A DNA stretch of 64,000 bases from Rosellinia necatrix. Taxonomy: Eukaryota > Ascomycota > Sordariomycetes > Xylariales > Xylariaceae. The notes beneath the pieces are model-generated. The model made no database searches. It was not told where the DNA came from and saw only the letters and a program-made list of their open reading frames with translations. The translations under genes and the position numbers were made by a program. Positions 1 to 13,140 of the stretch are shown here, piece after piece (positions within the stretch are counted from its first letter, which is position 1; every line of letters starts with the position of its first letter). Where the stretch lies: positions 4,464,001 to 4,528,000 of the forward strand of contig JAGYVD010000003.1 in assembly GCA_021209875.1 (NCBI GenBank), read 5' to 3'.

Positions 1-1242
1 ATCCTAGCATAATACCGTTTAACCCAATATTATTTACAAAGCCTTCGCTCTCCCTGCCCTTGAGATGGTCTAAAGTAAGTACCCAAGTAAGGTACCTAAG
101 TAAGGTAGCTGCGGGTAACTGTGGAATGCTAGAAACGCGGTCCGCGACCTAGAAAATCGTGTCATCGAACCATCATACCACGACGTTCTTAGCCACGATA
201 CTGAGGTTGTAGTGTGGTAAACCCTGGCACTCCGACCCGACATACGGTGAGTCCGCATCGATACAAGTGGTGAACATAATAATCATCTCTTTGTGTTGGT
301 GAAAATTTCTTATACGCTAGACTAATTCATGTCGTGTGATGTATACTTAGAATGGTACGAGGACGGCGCGATTTTATACTAAGTTGTATGGTCACAACAG
401 CGATTTCTGATATTACTCCTGCCTAGGCACCTCCCTACCTACCTAATCACCTACCGTGATAGGTACTTTATCTCTACCTAGGTAAGTTAGGTAGCCCGTG
501 ACCCTCCCTAAGTGTCATCGCCTCCATCCCATTGTTACCTAGTATATAATCGGGAATCTGCAGCATCCTGAGCATTCTTCTTCTAACCGTGCCGTGACCT
601 TCCACCATGTGCCCATCTATCTCCCTCTGCTCATTGCTTTCATAACTACTTTTTTGTAGACGACCTTAGCTAACTAACAATGTAGCGAGCGGCCTAAACA
701 CGATCCACCTAATCTCCAATCTTGCACCACACAATGAATAGGACTAGGGCGTGCAAAGCCATCCCCATAGGAAGCATCAGGCTAATACGCGATTAGTTGG
801 AGGAGAGTGCTGTTGGTATTTTGATAGAGATCAAGGGAATGGAAAGCAGTATTACGAGTTGCCTCGGCGATCTGTTTTTGCGCTTGGTAGATGTGCATGT
901 ATGCCTTATCTATTATTCTAGCTTCGATATATACACGCAATAGGTATTGTGTTTCTTATGCTTAATGCCATTGCATCGTGTCTAATGCCTCAACACAGTT
1001 GTAACTCAACGAATAGATTAGGTTTGAGTATTCGTCAGGGTGAATCGTGCCCTGTGCCTACAAATTGCACCCAGATCAGTCCTACTAACTATGCTGTGTT
1101 GACGAAGTTCTCTATGTATGTCTTGATCCGATCAATGGATTGCCTGCTTGTTTCCCAAACGCCTTTGACCATGCAGAAAGTGAGCCCGGGTCGTTCCGGC
1201 CGAAGAAACCAGTGTATATGCACCGAAACGCCACGCCAACCC
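1..1242. other. Intergenic, no gene seen
   Basis: No reading frame here carries a recognisable family motif. Around 425-495 there is a cluster of CCTACCTA / TACCTAGGTA words that recurs in most intergenic regions of this window. The right end abuts the 3' end of the minus-strand glycosyltransferase, so part of it is probably that gene's 3' UTR. Confidence 0.6.
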
Positions 1243-3090
1243 CTATGAAAGCGGTATGCCAGTCCACATAAAACTCCCGTCAATATTTATCCAGTTTCCA
1301 CGGTCCATGGCTTTATCCCAGCCCATCATCACAGCTAGCAGCCGACACCCCGTCGCACTCATGGTGCAAATGATAGTATCACTGGCCTCGCCGAGTACGG
1401 CAAGATCCATAGCGTAGGCACGTCCAATTAGCCCTCTAAGCCGCATGGTGTCAGCCGAAGTCTGCTCTGGTTCTTGCGAGTCGTTATCCATCGCATCCGC
1501 GTTATGCGATGGTGAGTGGCCTAGATTCCAGAACATAGTTGCAAAGAAGCCGCCTTCCCAACCAAACTCCTCGTCAACAAACTTATGCATCACGGACCGG
1601 TCAGGAGCAGGACTGTCGGTGTACCGCTTTCCAGCTAGCTTTATGTGCTCTTGGGCTCGCACACAGCTTTTAAACTCATCCGCTTCGTAAACGTCTGGGT
1701 TATCCGATGCAACGACCATAAATGAATGTTGCTTGGCCACGACATCCTCACCGCCTAGCGGTGTGCTAAATTTATGGCGTTTTTCAACAATCTCCTTATA
1801 TTTCTGTGCATACTGGTCCAGTGGTATGTATGCGCCGTTGTACTGGTATTCGAGCGGATGCACGTCTCCCTGCCTCACGTGAACCCCAACAATGGTCCCG
1901 TCGTTATAGTTGCCTTGTGGCACTCTTGCCTTCTCTTTTAATTCCTTAACGCGATTACTCACGTAACTCCGGTCATCATGGTTGAGACGGAACAAAGCTT
2001 CGTATCCTACACGGGCGAGGTCATAAATAGCCCGCTCTCTGTTGACATCGGTTCGTTTGATATTCTCGTACTCAGCGATAAAGCCGCTACCAAACGCCTC
2101 CTGGGCTGTTGTAGACGAGATAACGACATGTTTCGCATTTCGAGGGCAAGGTACCATTTGATACCTGGGTGGTGGTTTGCAATTCTGGAAGGGAGACGAT
2201 TTAAAAATATCAGTATACTGACCGTAGGCCCATCGCGAGTCTTCGATGAAAAAGGCCCGCTTTTCCTTCTGAGCAAGGCCATAGGCCGTCCACAACATCA
2301 TCAAAGTAGGGCCTAACCCCGCGTTGGACGACTCGAGTATGAATGTCATGGATGTCCTGCAAGTTTCCATATCTGCCAGCCCATCTGGCCTCTGTCCCAC
2401 CAGATGCCTCGTTTGCGCCCGAGTGGTAGGCGTCCGTGTTTGGTCCTCGGCACCAGGCAGAAGCCCCTTTTTCTCGGCCTCTCGGATATCTATGAAGTAG
2501 GGGTCTTCGTTATAGTAGCCCCGCCGTGTTTGTTGTAATGATGGCTGGCCACGCAGCTCCCTCACGTGAGCGGCGATCTCCCGGCATTTGACGCATATAT
2601 CTGAATATTCCTTCATTGAGAGAGGAAATTGAGAGTTGGGAGGGATAGAGACAGTCCATTTCGATTTTCCATGTTGATCAGTAACAGCAATTGGCGTCGG
2701 AAACTCGGGTAGCTCGTTCTGTCCAACCATCTCGTACTCTTCCCCATCTTCCAGCGCCCACCCGACAACCGGTATCCGCTTCCCCCCTTGTACGAGCGTT
2801 CTAGCCATTAGAAGAAGCACCACGAATCCCGTTGCCCAAACTAATAACCTCAGTACTCGGCTTGGTCTCGGAGCTGACGATGACTTGCGCGGCCGCGGGA
2901 CCAGAGCTGGTAGGCCTGGTGAGGGCGGTGGCGAGGCAAACATGAGATGGTTGAAGTTAAATCGTGACGAGGTGGATGACGAAGGACCCCTTTCGCCTTG
3001 GTACGACGCAGCTCGACGGAGGTTTAGCCGAGGTGGTGCGATCATCACCTTGGGATGGGCGCCCCGCGAAAGATCCATGGTAGGGGCCAT
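1243..3090 (-). CDS. GT23/FUT8-like type II membrane glycosyltransferase
   Basis: Single-exon gene of 615 residues. I start it at the ATG at 3090; the open frame continues slightly upstream but only to a non-ATG codon. A cytoplasmic tail of about 79 residues rich in Pro, Ser and Arg precedes one hydrophobic segment at about 80-98, then a long lumenal part, the topology of a Golgi type II glycosyltransferase. Near residue 401 lies GVHVRQGDVHP, resembling the GVHVRR donor-binding motif of alpha-1,6-fucosyltransferases (family GT23). It is followed by a VVASDNPDVYEADEF segment and, near the C terminus, an ASDTIICTMSATGCRLL segment, both laid out as in FUT8-like folds. The second Arg of the motif is replaced by Gln, so donor and acceptor cannot be assumed. 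Family placement is moderately sure, substrate unknown. It stands alone, with about 5 kb free upstream. Confidence 0.7.
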   Translation of the reverse strand: MAPTMDLSRGAHPKVMIAPPRLNLRRAASYQGERGPSSSTSSRFNFNHLMFASPPPSPGLPALVPRPRKSSSAPRPSRVLRLLVWATGFVVLLLMARTLVQGGKRIPVVGWALEDGEEYEMVGQNELPEFPTPIAVTDQHGKSKWTVSIPPNSQFPLSMKEYSDICVKCREIAAHVRELRGQPSLQQTRRGYYNEDPYFIDIREAEKKGLLPGAEDQTRTPTTRAQTRHLVGQRPDGLADMETCRTSMTFILESSNAGLGPTLMMLWTAYGLAQKEKRAFFIEDSRWAYGQYTDIFKSSPFQNCKPPPRYQMVPCPRNAKHVVISSTTAQEAFGSGFIAEYENIKRTDVNRERAIYDLARVGYEALFRLNHDDRSYVSNRVKELKEKARVPQGNYNDGTIVGVHVRQGDVHPLEYQYNGAYIPLDQYAQKYKEIVEKRHKFSTPLGGEDVVAKQHSFMVVASDNPDVYEADEFKSCVRAQEHIKLAGKRYTDSPAPDRSVMHKFVDEEFGWEGGFFATMFWNLGHSPSHNADAMDNDSQEPEQTSADTMRLRGLIGRAYAMDLAVLGEASDTIICTMSATGCRLLAVMMGWDKAMDRGNWINIDGSFMWTGIPLS

Positions 3091-6000
3091 TCTTGTAAAA
3101 GCCTCAAGTTTACTGCATACACCCTCGTCCGGGGAGGTGCCTGGGAGCAAGTATTTGCGCCAACGGCCGAGTCGGTTCGGCGGACGACACTCTAATATAG
3201 TTGACGAATGACACGAAGAAGGAGCGACCGAGGAATGGCAGCAATGAGATTGTAGACTAGGTAGTGGGAGTGAAGGAGTGACAGGTGGTCAGAATCATAA
3301 ACAGGCCATTACAGCCCGCGAGTAGTTGTCATTCCAAGATCCTGGTGGCAGGCAGGAACAATCACAAACGACAAATAAGAAAAAGCAAGACAGGCGGACG
3401 ATTGAGCCCTCGGCAAGGAGGTTGTCAGCTCAAAGGACTACCTAATAAAATAAGAGGGAAGCGGCTTCGGATAGTGACCAAGGCTGGGATGTTCGGCTGG
3501 GTATCAGTAGAGCACCGGGTAGGCCAGCGCACCCGCCTCGCTGAATGTGATAGCGGGAAGCGATCGTCAGCTGAAAAAGGTAGGTGATGGATCGGAGTCA
3601 GAGACGAAGGGCCACGAAGATCTAGTGTGGCTGCGAAGTGGACTTCGTCTTGGCACACCGACGATACGGGCGTACAGGGACGTATTATGAAGGGTTGCCG
3701 GGATGGGCTTGTAGCAATATTACCACATGAGATTGGGCGGGCCAGAGGGTTGTTGGGCTGGGCTGCGGTTTGGATGAGTCCCTGGCTTGTCAGGTGACGA
3801 TCACGAGCCCCTCGAAGGGGGGGGAAGGGGGGCAAGAAAGAGAGAGGCCGATCCAAGCAATTTCTTATTAACAAACGAGAGACAATGGCGGGGCCGTTGA
3901 ACGGGAACACCAGCATGCATACGTCTTCTTTGATCAAGGCCCGAGTTTGCCTGTCTGCTTGCTTCTCGTACGTGCCGGGCAGGAGAGGCAGGAGAAGAGA
4001 TGAGAAGAGAGGAAACCGAAGAGGGTCCCTATCCATCGTCTATGTGGACTAACCAACGGTACCGTGCCGCTAACTACTAGTATATGCCTAAGGTAGGGCA
4101 GGATGGGGATGAGTTTCAGATGGGACAAACTACAAGGCGTGCATGGAGTTGGTAGGTTCCAGGTGGGTGCTGGGTAGCTTCAAGTGAACTCGGCGCATGC
4201 CTGCCACTAACTCACGTAGGTATGTAAGCAATACTACGCTTCCACGACTAGTACTAGTATCCGGGGAAGCCCAACAAACACACCATAGCGTACCTGTCTT
4301 ACCTGTCTTGCCTGGACTACTGCAGTGCTAGCTTAGAGATCCCTAGTGCTGGAGGGACAGAATAAGGATGAAAAGGGACAAGCAAGCGAGCGAAGTGTCA
4401 AGTACAGTACAGTAAGTAGGTACTTCCAGTATCAATGCTCGCTGGGTCGAACTTGGCTTTTGGCCTTTCCGCTTCTTCTATTGCTTAGATCATAACTATG
4501 TGGGGAAAGGTCTGACTATGATTGACGTTTGAGGAACAGCTTTCGGGACTTGTGGGGGGGTGATGATGTCAGAGCCCGTGCAACGGGACGACGATACCTA
4601 CCTACTGATTACTAGATTAAGGCAATAGAGCATTGCAACAATATCAGATACAGTAGCGACTTAATTAAGTTCTCATATGAGCGGTGGATGGACACTCAGA
4701 GTTGCGCGCTGCTTATTAATTAAAAAGCGATGGGTATAAATACTGCTGTAGCTGATAGGCAGTTGTTTTTTTGAATGTGGAATCTATTGGCGACAGGTAT
4801 ATTACACATTATGAATGCCTAGTGCACGGGTACGCCTATAAGTACCTACCTACTATGCACCTTTTTATAACGTAAATCCTCAAATCTACGCACACATTAG
4901 GTATTGTACACTACACACATACTTGCCCGCGCACACACACAAAAGAAAGAGAGAAAAAAAAGGGTGATTTGGTGTATGTGTACCCAAGTCGATGGGTTGA
5001 TTACCCACCGGAACCAACCGATCATCTGCAGAAATGTACAGGCTATATCCGTGCTCTTTTACTCCTTTTACATACATTGTGTGGCTATTTCTGTCCTGAG
5101 GATCAAATGGGGGCCAAACTATCCACAAATACTTAAAATACTTACGTCCGTTGTCTTGCCCGAGCGGCCTGCCTCGTCCACTCGAGAACTGCTCTGCTGC
5201 TTTCGATTCGTGGTAAAACTCAACGTTTTACGAAACTCTATCGTCCCATGATTTCGCTTAGACCGGTAATTAAACCCTTTAGCACTCCGACTACCTACTC
5301 AAGTGCGATGGACGCCAGCCAACTGGTGGTGGGAGAAATATGAGTCTCCATCTAGTCCCGCATTCCGAGAACGGTGCCCCACAGTCAGTTGACAGCTATT
5401 GGTTATAAGGTGGACCAGGGTCTCCCCGTTCTTGGGATCCCTGACTCGATGAAACAAGCTAAAAAATTCAAAAAATAATCGTGGCATCTGTTTGGTCGCT
5501 TCGGCTCAGGTCCTGATTCCGGCTCGGAAGGACCCTTTGCTTTTTTATACTTGTACTTAGTGTACTTGCACTATTTATTTAGCTATCTACTATCCATCAC
5601 GCCTCCCATTTCGCCTCCCACCTGACACTGGCAAACTTGAAGTTAGTTTGTTCAGCACAACGCCACCCATCATTGTACTATGTAGTATCACATCCTACCG
5701 AACTACCTAATGTTGATCTCGATCTTCGTCACTCAGTACAAATGGTGATACGGGCACTTCGAGTTCTGACGGCGTACTCTGAACTGCATGACGGGGGCGC
5801 TGGCGATCTCGTCAGACGACAAGACGATCCAGGCAACCCTAGCCAGCCACTGAGCCGCTAACAACGTACTGCCTCGCCTTTCGCTACCCTAAAGGTATCG
5901 TATCTCCGTCGCCTGTCTAGCTGGGACGTCTTGTCGCCAGTCTTGCCCTCTTCAGCAATGCAGCTCTGCCGACGATGGAGATATATGTATCTACGTTCAC

Positions 6001-8167
6001 GTCTTAGATTCTCTTGCCTTTCTTTTCTCTCCCCGCCTGTGACAGACTCATCGAGATACATATATACATACATCTATCTCTCTGCGCAGCACAACCAGAT
6101 TCTATGCATACGCTAGACAGTTTCCCAGGCAACGACGCAGACAAACCAATGCGCTGTCAAACCCAGCAATACCTCCACAGGAATCAGAGAGCACGCTCTT
6201 ACAAACGGTGCTAAAAACCCAAAAAACCAAATTTTTATTATTATTATTATATTCGCCGAAGACACCGGATCGGCGTAATCGGCCCCTTGCCCCCAAAGGT
6301 GAGAGAAATAAAGACTAGGAAATACCAGTTCTCCGATCTCATCTGAAACAATCAAGTCACGATCGGCGACCTGTCCACTTTCCCATCGTGCCCATCGACC
6401 ACTAACTGTCAAGCTATTTTGCATTGTTGCTACGAGCCGTCCCGGGTCAACATTGATCGACAATCCCCCCTAAGTTATCAAACGACCAAATTCCCATTCT
6501 CTCGGCAGCTAGCCAATGCCCCAGCCAATCGGCCTCCTTTCTGCCACCCCTCGCCGATCGCCCGGGTTCGCTAGGCTAGTGATGGCAGGACGCTCTAACC
6601 TGCTCTGTGTGTTTAGCAGTGACTAGGCGTACGATGGTATGCACATACATGCGTAGAACCAAGATGCCCCGCCGCCGTCTGCTTTCTTTTGTTCCTGCAT
6701 TACCAGGCGAGACCAAGCTTCGAGGGGGGCCAGAACCTAAATGTACTACGACAACAACCCCGTCTAGCACTGGCCAGCCTCAGGAATGGTGTGCATTATA
6801 GTCATATCACTATCGTAGCACGTGATGTGACCAGATTCAACTGTTCACTCATTTGCATTCCCGAACTGAGACCTGCAGCACCCATCTACCGGGTCACATT
6901 GGATATAGCCGATATGGCGTTGAGGATAACTAGAGCCTTCCTCGGGCCATTGAATATCCAACCAGGTCTTTTCTCATTCCCACCGCCCCCGGGTCCTTCG
7001 CCGACCAGGGCTCATCTAGAACTGCGGCATCTACGGATTTTGTACAAGTGTTGAGAGCTTGATATAGCAATCGTAGTATATGGGTAACCTAGCTCACCGG
7101 CTTCTCACTGCATAGAGAATCACGTCACTGCTCACGCCCAAAAGTAAGTAATATCAGCAACCCCATAGCCGGTTGATAAGCACGAAACCATATTACAACC
7201 CTACCCTGCCCATCTCCAGGTATCTTACAACATTGCATAATATTGGCGTTCCAGCCGGCGAGGGGCTAGAGCAAGAGCAGAAAGGAAAAAAGAAACACCC
7301 GAAAGTACCTTGGCTAAGGAAAAGAAGAAGCTAATACACCCAGAGCTAACATCGCCGCTGGTGCTCTTCCCGTCCGAGCCGGCACAGCTTCATCGCCCCA
7401 GAGCTGAATGGAATGCCCTTGTCAGCAACACGTATAACCTAGAAGTTATCCTAGTCGTTCGCGGCGCCTCAGTAGCACAGAAGAAAAGGGGGAAAGCAGT
7501 CATCATAGTTGCAGGGTCGATACTAAATTTAAATTTTTCTTTGATTGTTACATGTTCACCTCGAGTGCCAGACAACGAGAAGTAATTGCGTGCCGACCGT
7601 GGGCTACCAGTTGTTTAAATACTACATCCCTTCATCCGTTTGTTGCGGTTGGCCGCTTAAATAATATACAACATAGATAAACGAGGTATTTCCCCCGCCA
7701 AGCGCAAGGCTATGTAAGAGCAAAGGAGAAAAAAGCTTCCTCCCTTCCACTCCACTGTGCCAGGCACAACCGAACCCCTTACAACCGACCGACATAAATA
7801 CAAGTTCCATTCGCCTCCCCCCTCGGTGGCTGCTGGAATTGGGTACTAAATAAAACATTGGCAATGTGATCCGACGAGACTCGAAAAGTAATCAACAGAA
7901 CGTAACATCCACCGAAAGCCTTCCTTTCCTCATCAGGACATTCGCATTCTACGAGCCAACCAGAAATCGTAGCAAACAGATACAGAAACATGAAAGTGGG
8001 TATAATATAAGCGAACGGAAATAGAAGAGGTTGACCTAAACGCCGGTCTACTCCATAAAAGATTAAAGGGATGCTCCGGTTGCCGTCGCGAGGTTGTGAA
8101 CGGGAATTCGCGCTCATTGTACCAATGACTGCACTTCGCCCTCTTCTGGCGGACCGCCGTGTGGCAG
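3091..8167. other. Gene-free stretch, about 5.1 kb
   Basis: Only short or compositionally biased frames are present, with no family motif. It includes the promoter side of the GT23-like gene and the 3' side of the kinesin. Local features are a C-rich tract on the minus strand near 3,820, CACACA repeats near 4,930, a (TTA)n-like run at 6,235-6,250 and scattered TACCTA words near 4,840. I see no RNA gene. Confidence 0.5.
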
Positions 8168-11011
8168 CTAGAAAATAGGATGGCTCAGGTCCGTCAAACT
8201 ATTCACTTTGCGATCATTGGCAATTCGAACACTGCCGCGAACGCCTCTGACAAGCTGGCCAGATTCGACATGGTCTTGAATCATCTCTTCCAACATCCTG
8301 CTCATCTCATCCACGCTCCGTTTCCGAACAGGCGAATAAGCCTTGCCCTTAGCAACAGGCGGATCTGGCAGAGCGTCTTGTGGTGGGGGACTGACCGACT
8401 CTAAGAGGAGCGAGGCGCGGGCTTCACTTCGTAGAGTCTCGAGTCCGTCGGCACCGTCCCTCGGCCGAGCCACACCACGGAGAGCCCCCAGCATCCTATC
8501 CTTCTCATCCAACCTCGCCCGGAGCTCCGCAATTTCAGCATCTTTCTCTTTAATCAGCGTTGAGACACTATGATCCTCACCGACCATGATACCCTTATTC
8601 GGCGTGGAAAATCCCGCTGATGTCCGCGACGAACTAGCTCGACGGGCTTGGAGCAGCCTTTTCTCTAGTGTTGCAATATATCGATTCTTGTCGGCAAGGT
8701 CATTCTGCAATGCTTGATTCTGAGCCTGCAAAGACGCTGTACCGTCACCGTATTCGCCTACATGATCCTCGTCTTCGTTGCCAGTCGCTTCTTCTCCACT
8801 TGAATGTAGCGCGCCAACGGATCTACGCCCTATTGTAGAGGCCGATGACCCTCTTGATGCTGTTCTCTCGAGGGCGCCAGGTGTCGTCAATGACGTCCGA
8901 ACGGAACTTTGCGAGAAACGATTATGCATCCCCAGTGAGCTATAGGTGCCGTTGGCATTTACTCCTGTTGATTTGGAGCTCAGGATCAGGCGGTTCAGAT
9001 GGTCGATCCGTTCCTTTAGAGCTGTACGTGCTAGTTGCATTTCCAGAATCTGCTCTTCATGCCTTGCTTCTGCCTCCTTCTCCCGTGCAAGCTCTTCCTC
9101 CGCATCCCTTTCCTTCTCGGCTTCTTCATTCTTGGTACCGTTGGTCTTGGCTTGAGTTTCAAGCTGCTGCCTTAATTCAAGGATCTCCATTCGGTAACGC
9201 TCAAGCAGAACCCTTGCGCCACCTTCACCACCGGCACCTAGCGCTTCCTCAGCCCGTTTAGCATGACTCACGATGCTGTTCTTTGCTCTCGAGGCAAATT
9301 TGAGCGTATTGATGGTTTCGGTAGCGTGCGTATTGGCCGAAGCAGTGCTTCCTGCCGAACCGGTTTGAATAGTACACAGGATGCTCACAAGAGAATTCCC
9401 GGATAACGCGCCTTGTAACAATCTGGTGAGCTTACTGTCCCTGTATGGTAAATGTTTGCCGTCCTTGTCTCCCCCTTTCCCTTCCTTTTGTTCCGACAAC
9501 TTCGATATGACGGTTCCTAGAGTCAGTAAACTCTTGTTAATATGAGATCCTTCTTGTCGGCGCTCCTTGGTCTCCGCGGCTTTTTCTGAGCCCGCTAAAT
9601 CGATTAGACTCAACGTGGATACACGGACACCGCCTGGAACAAGCCCTGAGCGTTTGCTTTCACCGCCAGAACCTCCGGGTAAACGTTCTCTGCTCTCTAC
9701 AACAATCTGCACAACAGCATGACTGCGAGAGCTCCGCGCATTAAACTGTGTGCTGGCGGTCCTTCGAGCCTGATCACCGCGAGCGATGACCCGTAATAAC
9801 TGAGTGGGGCTTTGCACAATCTCTTCTTTCAAAGGGGTTGCATAGATCCCTCGCTTACTGTCCTCGCGTAGTTTGATCTCTTCTTGAGCCGCCCCGCCCG
9901 CGGCAGCATTGGCTGTTGGCATACTGAGCAGATCGTGTATTCTCTCGTTGTAGATTTCAAGATAGCTCACTCGAAGCAGAAACTCCCGGGTTGGCGTTTC
10001 GCGAATGTACGAAAATATGTCGGTTATGGCGAGCGGGATCACACCAGGAGACGAAGCGGTGCCCTGCATGGAGAATGTTTTGCCGGTTCCCGTCATGCCA
10101 TACGCAAACACCGTTCCATGGTAACCTTCCATCACTCGACGAACCAGGCGCTTTGCGCTATGATCATATACTCGGCTGTTGTCGTCGTGGGTCGTGAAAA
10201 CATTATCTTTAAATAGTTAGCAGAGTCGACCGTCATGAAGAGAGAAAGCCTCACCATAATAATAATCACCTCCTTCTCGTCCACGATATGCGACCAGCGA
10301 CTTCCGACCGTCGACCATCCATTCCCCCTCTGTCTGGCTATTACCACCTCCAGCATCTGGTCTTACACGGACGCTCACGATAACGTTTCCTTTGCCATCT
10401 AATGCCTTTGATGAGCGCTTCTCCCTGAGACCGGGCCCATTCGAATCCAAAGGGTCGTCATATGTAGTTGCTGACGTTGAACAGGAACCTTGGGCTGAAG
10501 AACTGCGGCTTTGAGGTGGTGAGGCTATACTAATCAACCCATCGGAATGTCTTGTACTAGCACCGCCCAGAAGCGATTTGCCCTCTCCACTGCCGTTCAG
10601 AAAACTTGGTGTTCCACCGGGCTGCGAGCCACCTTTAGATGACAACTGGGGAGTGCGGGATCTTCTAGCTGGCGTAACAGATCCGGATAGCGGGCTTGGA
10701 GGCATGCTTCCCGACCGACTCGGGGGTTGCGGGAACGAGTTGATGCTGACCGTCTTTCGGATAGATCTCCCAGCACTATTTACCCCAGCACCCCTCGGAA
10801 GCGGAAGTGCCCCAGCAGGTATCGGTGATAGGGGGCCACCATTCGCGGATGCCGAGGATGGCACTCTCAGCCCACTTCTGGGTGTGCCTGGTGTTCTAGT
10901 AGGGCTTGTCATCCCACCGGTACTCTTCCGGCTCTTTGGCATAGGCAAAGCTGGAAGAGCACTCGTCGGGGGGTCGTTTGACCCTCGGGGCCGTGGTAAT
11001 GTGGTCGCCAT
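8168..11011 (-). CDS. kipA: Kinesin-7 / Kip2 (KipA)-type motor
   Basis: Two exons, 11011-10255 and 10206-8168, flank a 48-bp intron (GTGAGG...AAAG) and give 931 residues. The first about 200 residues are a Ser/Pro-rich basic extension, typical of fungal Kip2/KipA. The motor follows: VSVRVRP near the exon 1 end, P-loop GMTGTGKT at about 289-296, switch I NARSSRSH, switch II LIDLAGSEKA, then NKSLLTLG and YRDSKLTRLL. After the motor come Glu/Lys/Arg-rich heptad stretches that look like coiled coils, and a Ser-rich tail. Known family members move to microtubule plus ends and carry CLIP-170 and dynein-related cargo, affecting polarised hyphal growth. The spliced junction reads YYYDNVFTTHDDNSRVYDH, which supports the intron. 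The start is the first ATG in the frame; upstream codons are non-ATG. Subfamily is fairly sure, orthology inferred. Confidence 0.88.
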
Positions 11012-13117
11012 TGCGGTGTGAGATGCGGGCACCTAGAGCGCCAAAATGTGTGAGAGTACGAGGCGCTTGTGTGTGTCACGTCTCCATGGGAGTGCCACGG
11101 TCGACAATTTAGATGTGAAATACGGAGGAGCGGTGCGGGATAGGAAAGTCAAACCCACGCAAGCATAGCCCAGACTCTATGTATGGGTCGAAGGCTCATG
11201 CAACAATGGGACAGTCAATGGATCGGTTTCGTTCGTCCGGCTTGCAACCGAAGTGATAGTGAATAGCCCAAAGAAGTCGGTTGGGTTGTTGATTGGCTGG
11301 CAAAGTGGCAAAGCTTCGTTGCGCTGGGCAATGGGAATTGGGCAGAGACCAAACTACAAATGCGGAACCAGGAACAACAATACGGGCTCCGATCTTATCT
11401 GAACAGACTTGGATCAGCCAATCTTAGGGACGCTAACTGGAGGGGAAACAGGTCGCGCTCTCTGGTGGCTCGAGTAATGAACAGCTCGACAAAGCAATGT
11501 TAGAGAAGATCAATTAACTCACGGGAAGCAGAAGCTAGTAAGCAAGTTAAGATGAAGAGTGGTCTCACGGTGTGGTGGCCCTCCAACAGCAGCAACAACC
11601 ACCACCACCATCAAACCAGGCCAAATCCTGTTCAAGCAAGTTGTTATAGAGACTAGTAGAGGATGTGCGTCGCCAGTCGGATATTGGGTGTTGCTCGTAA
11701 GACAAGGTGGGATCAGTCTCAGTCTGTATGCGTGGCTAAGGAGCTTATGGTTTCTTCTCCTTGGTCTCGTAACCTATTCCAGCTAAATACGTTCCACGAT
11801 AGGATAATCGCAAGGACGCTCGTCAGTCGTTGTACACTGTCGTAGCTTTTGTCGTTGGTTATGTCGTCAATAGGTCGCCAGCACCGCTTCCCGTCCGATC
11901 GAAGTCGGGAATAGACAAGGAGGCAGAGCGAGACGGGCGCGTGGGAGGCAGGTAAATGCCTAGGTTAGGTAGATGATACCCGCAAGAGGGAAAGAGTGGG
12001 TAGCGTGGAAGTTGCAGCTATCAAAGCTACTCGAAAGCTTCGAAGCTATTATGCAGGTGCAGGTACTGAGGCGTTCGTTGCTGCTGCTAATGATGCTAGA
12101 AAGGACCTGTTCCTGTCGAAAGAAAGTATAAGATCCAGCTAAGCAGGCCGACTGACCAGTGAGGTCGTAGCAGAAAGGCCGTCGAAGTATGGTACTGTAC
12201 AGCGACACTGTAGTAATAAGATGTGCAGGTGCAGTATGAATGAACAGCACGGAGGGAGGGAAGTGTGAGTGAGGTACGCTAGACAGAGACACCCACTAAT
12301 AGCACGATCTGGCACCCGCAACAGACTGAAGTTTGGTGTAGACCGTGACGATGAGATGGGAGTTGTGATGGTCCAAATGCTTAGGCCGGTTCCATAACAA
12401 CTGCCCTAGTCTCTGCGCTTCTCACTCTGTGGTCGTCAAGTGGCCAATTTAGGGGTGAGCACAAGTCGGGGTTTGACTTGATGCTCCAAATGTGCAATAC
12501 AGTAGTAGGTACAGTGGTTGCCACCACTTCGTAGGTACTCAGTACTCCTTTGAGCTGGCACTGGTAGGTATATCCAAGTACAATGGACGACAACAGGCAT
12601 CATCAGGAGCGAACGGGGCGTCAGTCGTCCGTACCCTAGTGGAAGTAATCTGTACTAGAGTGTACATATATGGCGCTAGTTATGCTTGGTACTACTTCAA
12701 ATGACTACAGGTAGCAACGCTCACTGCTAGGAATTACCTAGTACTCCATTCTAGCAGCTAGCAAGGTAGTAGTCCGGATGCTTGGTTGCTAAACTCAGAA
12801 ATCAAGCACCATTCATCCCACATCCACCCCGTCCACCCCCATCCTACCCAAAGTTATCATTATACATAATATGTACCCCAAACTGAATAGAAATGACACC
12901 GTACCTAATAGCTTTTGGGACGTATTCGTGCATACACTACACTACAACCCAGCTAGTGCCCAGCATTAGGTCATCTTTTTATCAGTCTATCGATCAGGCT
13001 GCTTATCGGGCAGTTGTGCGAATTGGGGGCAAGCTTCTACACTGCTACAGGCAGATATCCTACTCAAGGGTTGGGGTGTCTTCACCCCATTTCCCGCTTT
13101 ACGCACGCCTCTTGATC

Positions 13118-13140
13118 TTTTTTTTTTTTTTTTTTTTTTT
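13118..13140. repeat. Poly-T homopolymer (23 nt)
   Basis: An uninterrupted run of 23 T lies inside gene-free DNA. It could be slippage or the tail of an ancient minus-strand retroposed copy, but no coding remnant was seen beside it. Confidence 0.9.

Noticed and set aside
3425..4036. Open frame of about 200 codons on the minus strand starting with ATG.
   Set aside because: Composition is Pro/Ser/Arg with no motif, and it lies in the upstream flank of the GT23-like gene. No exon or homologue-like block supports it.
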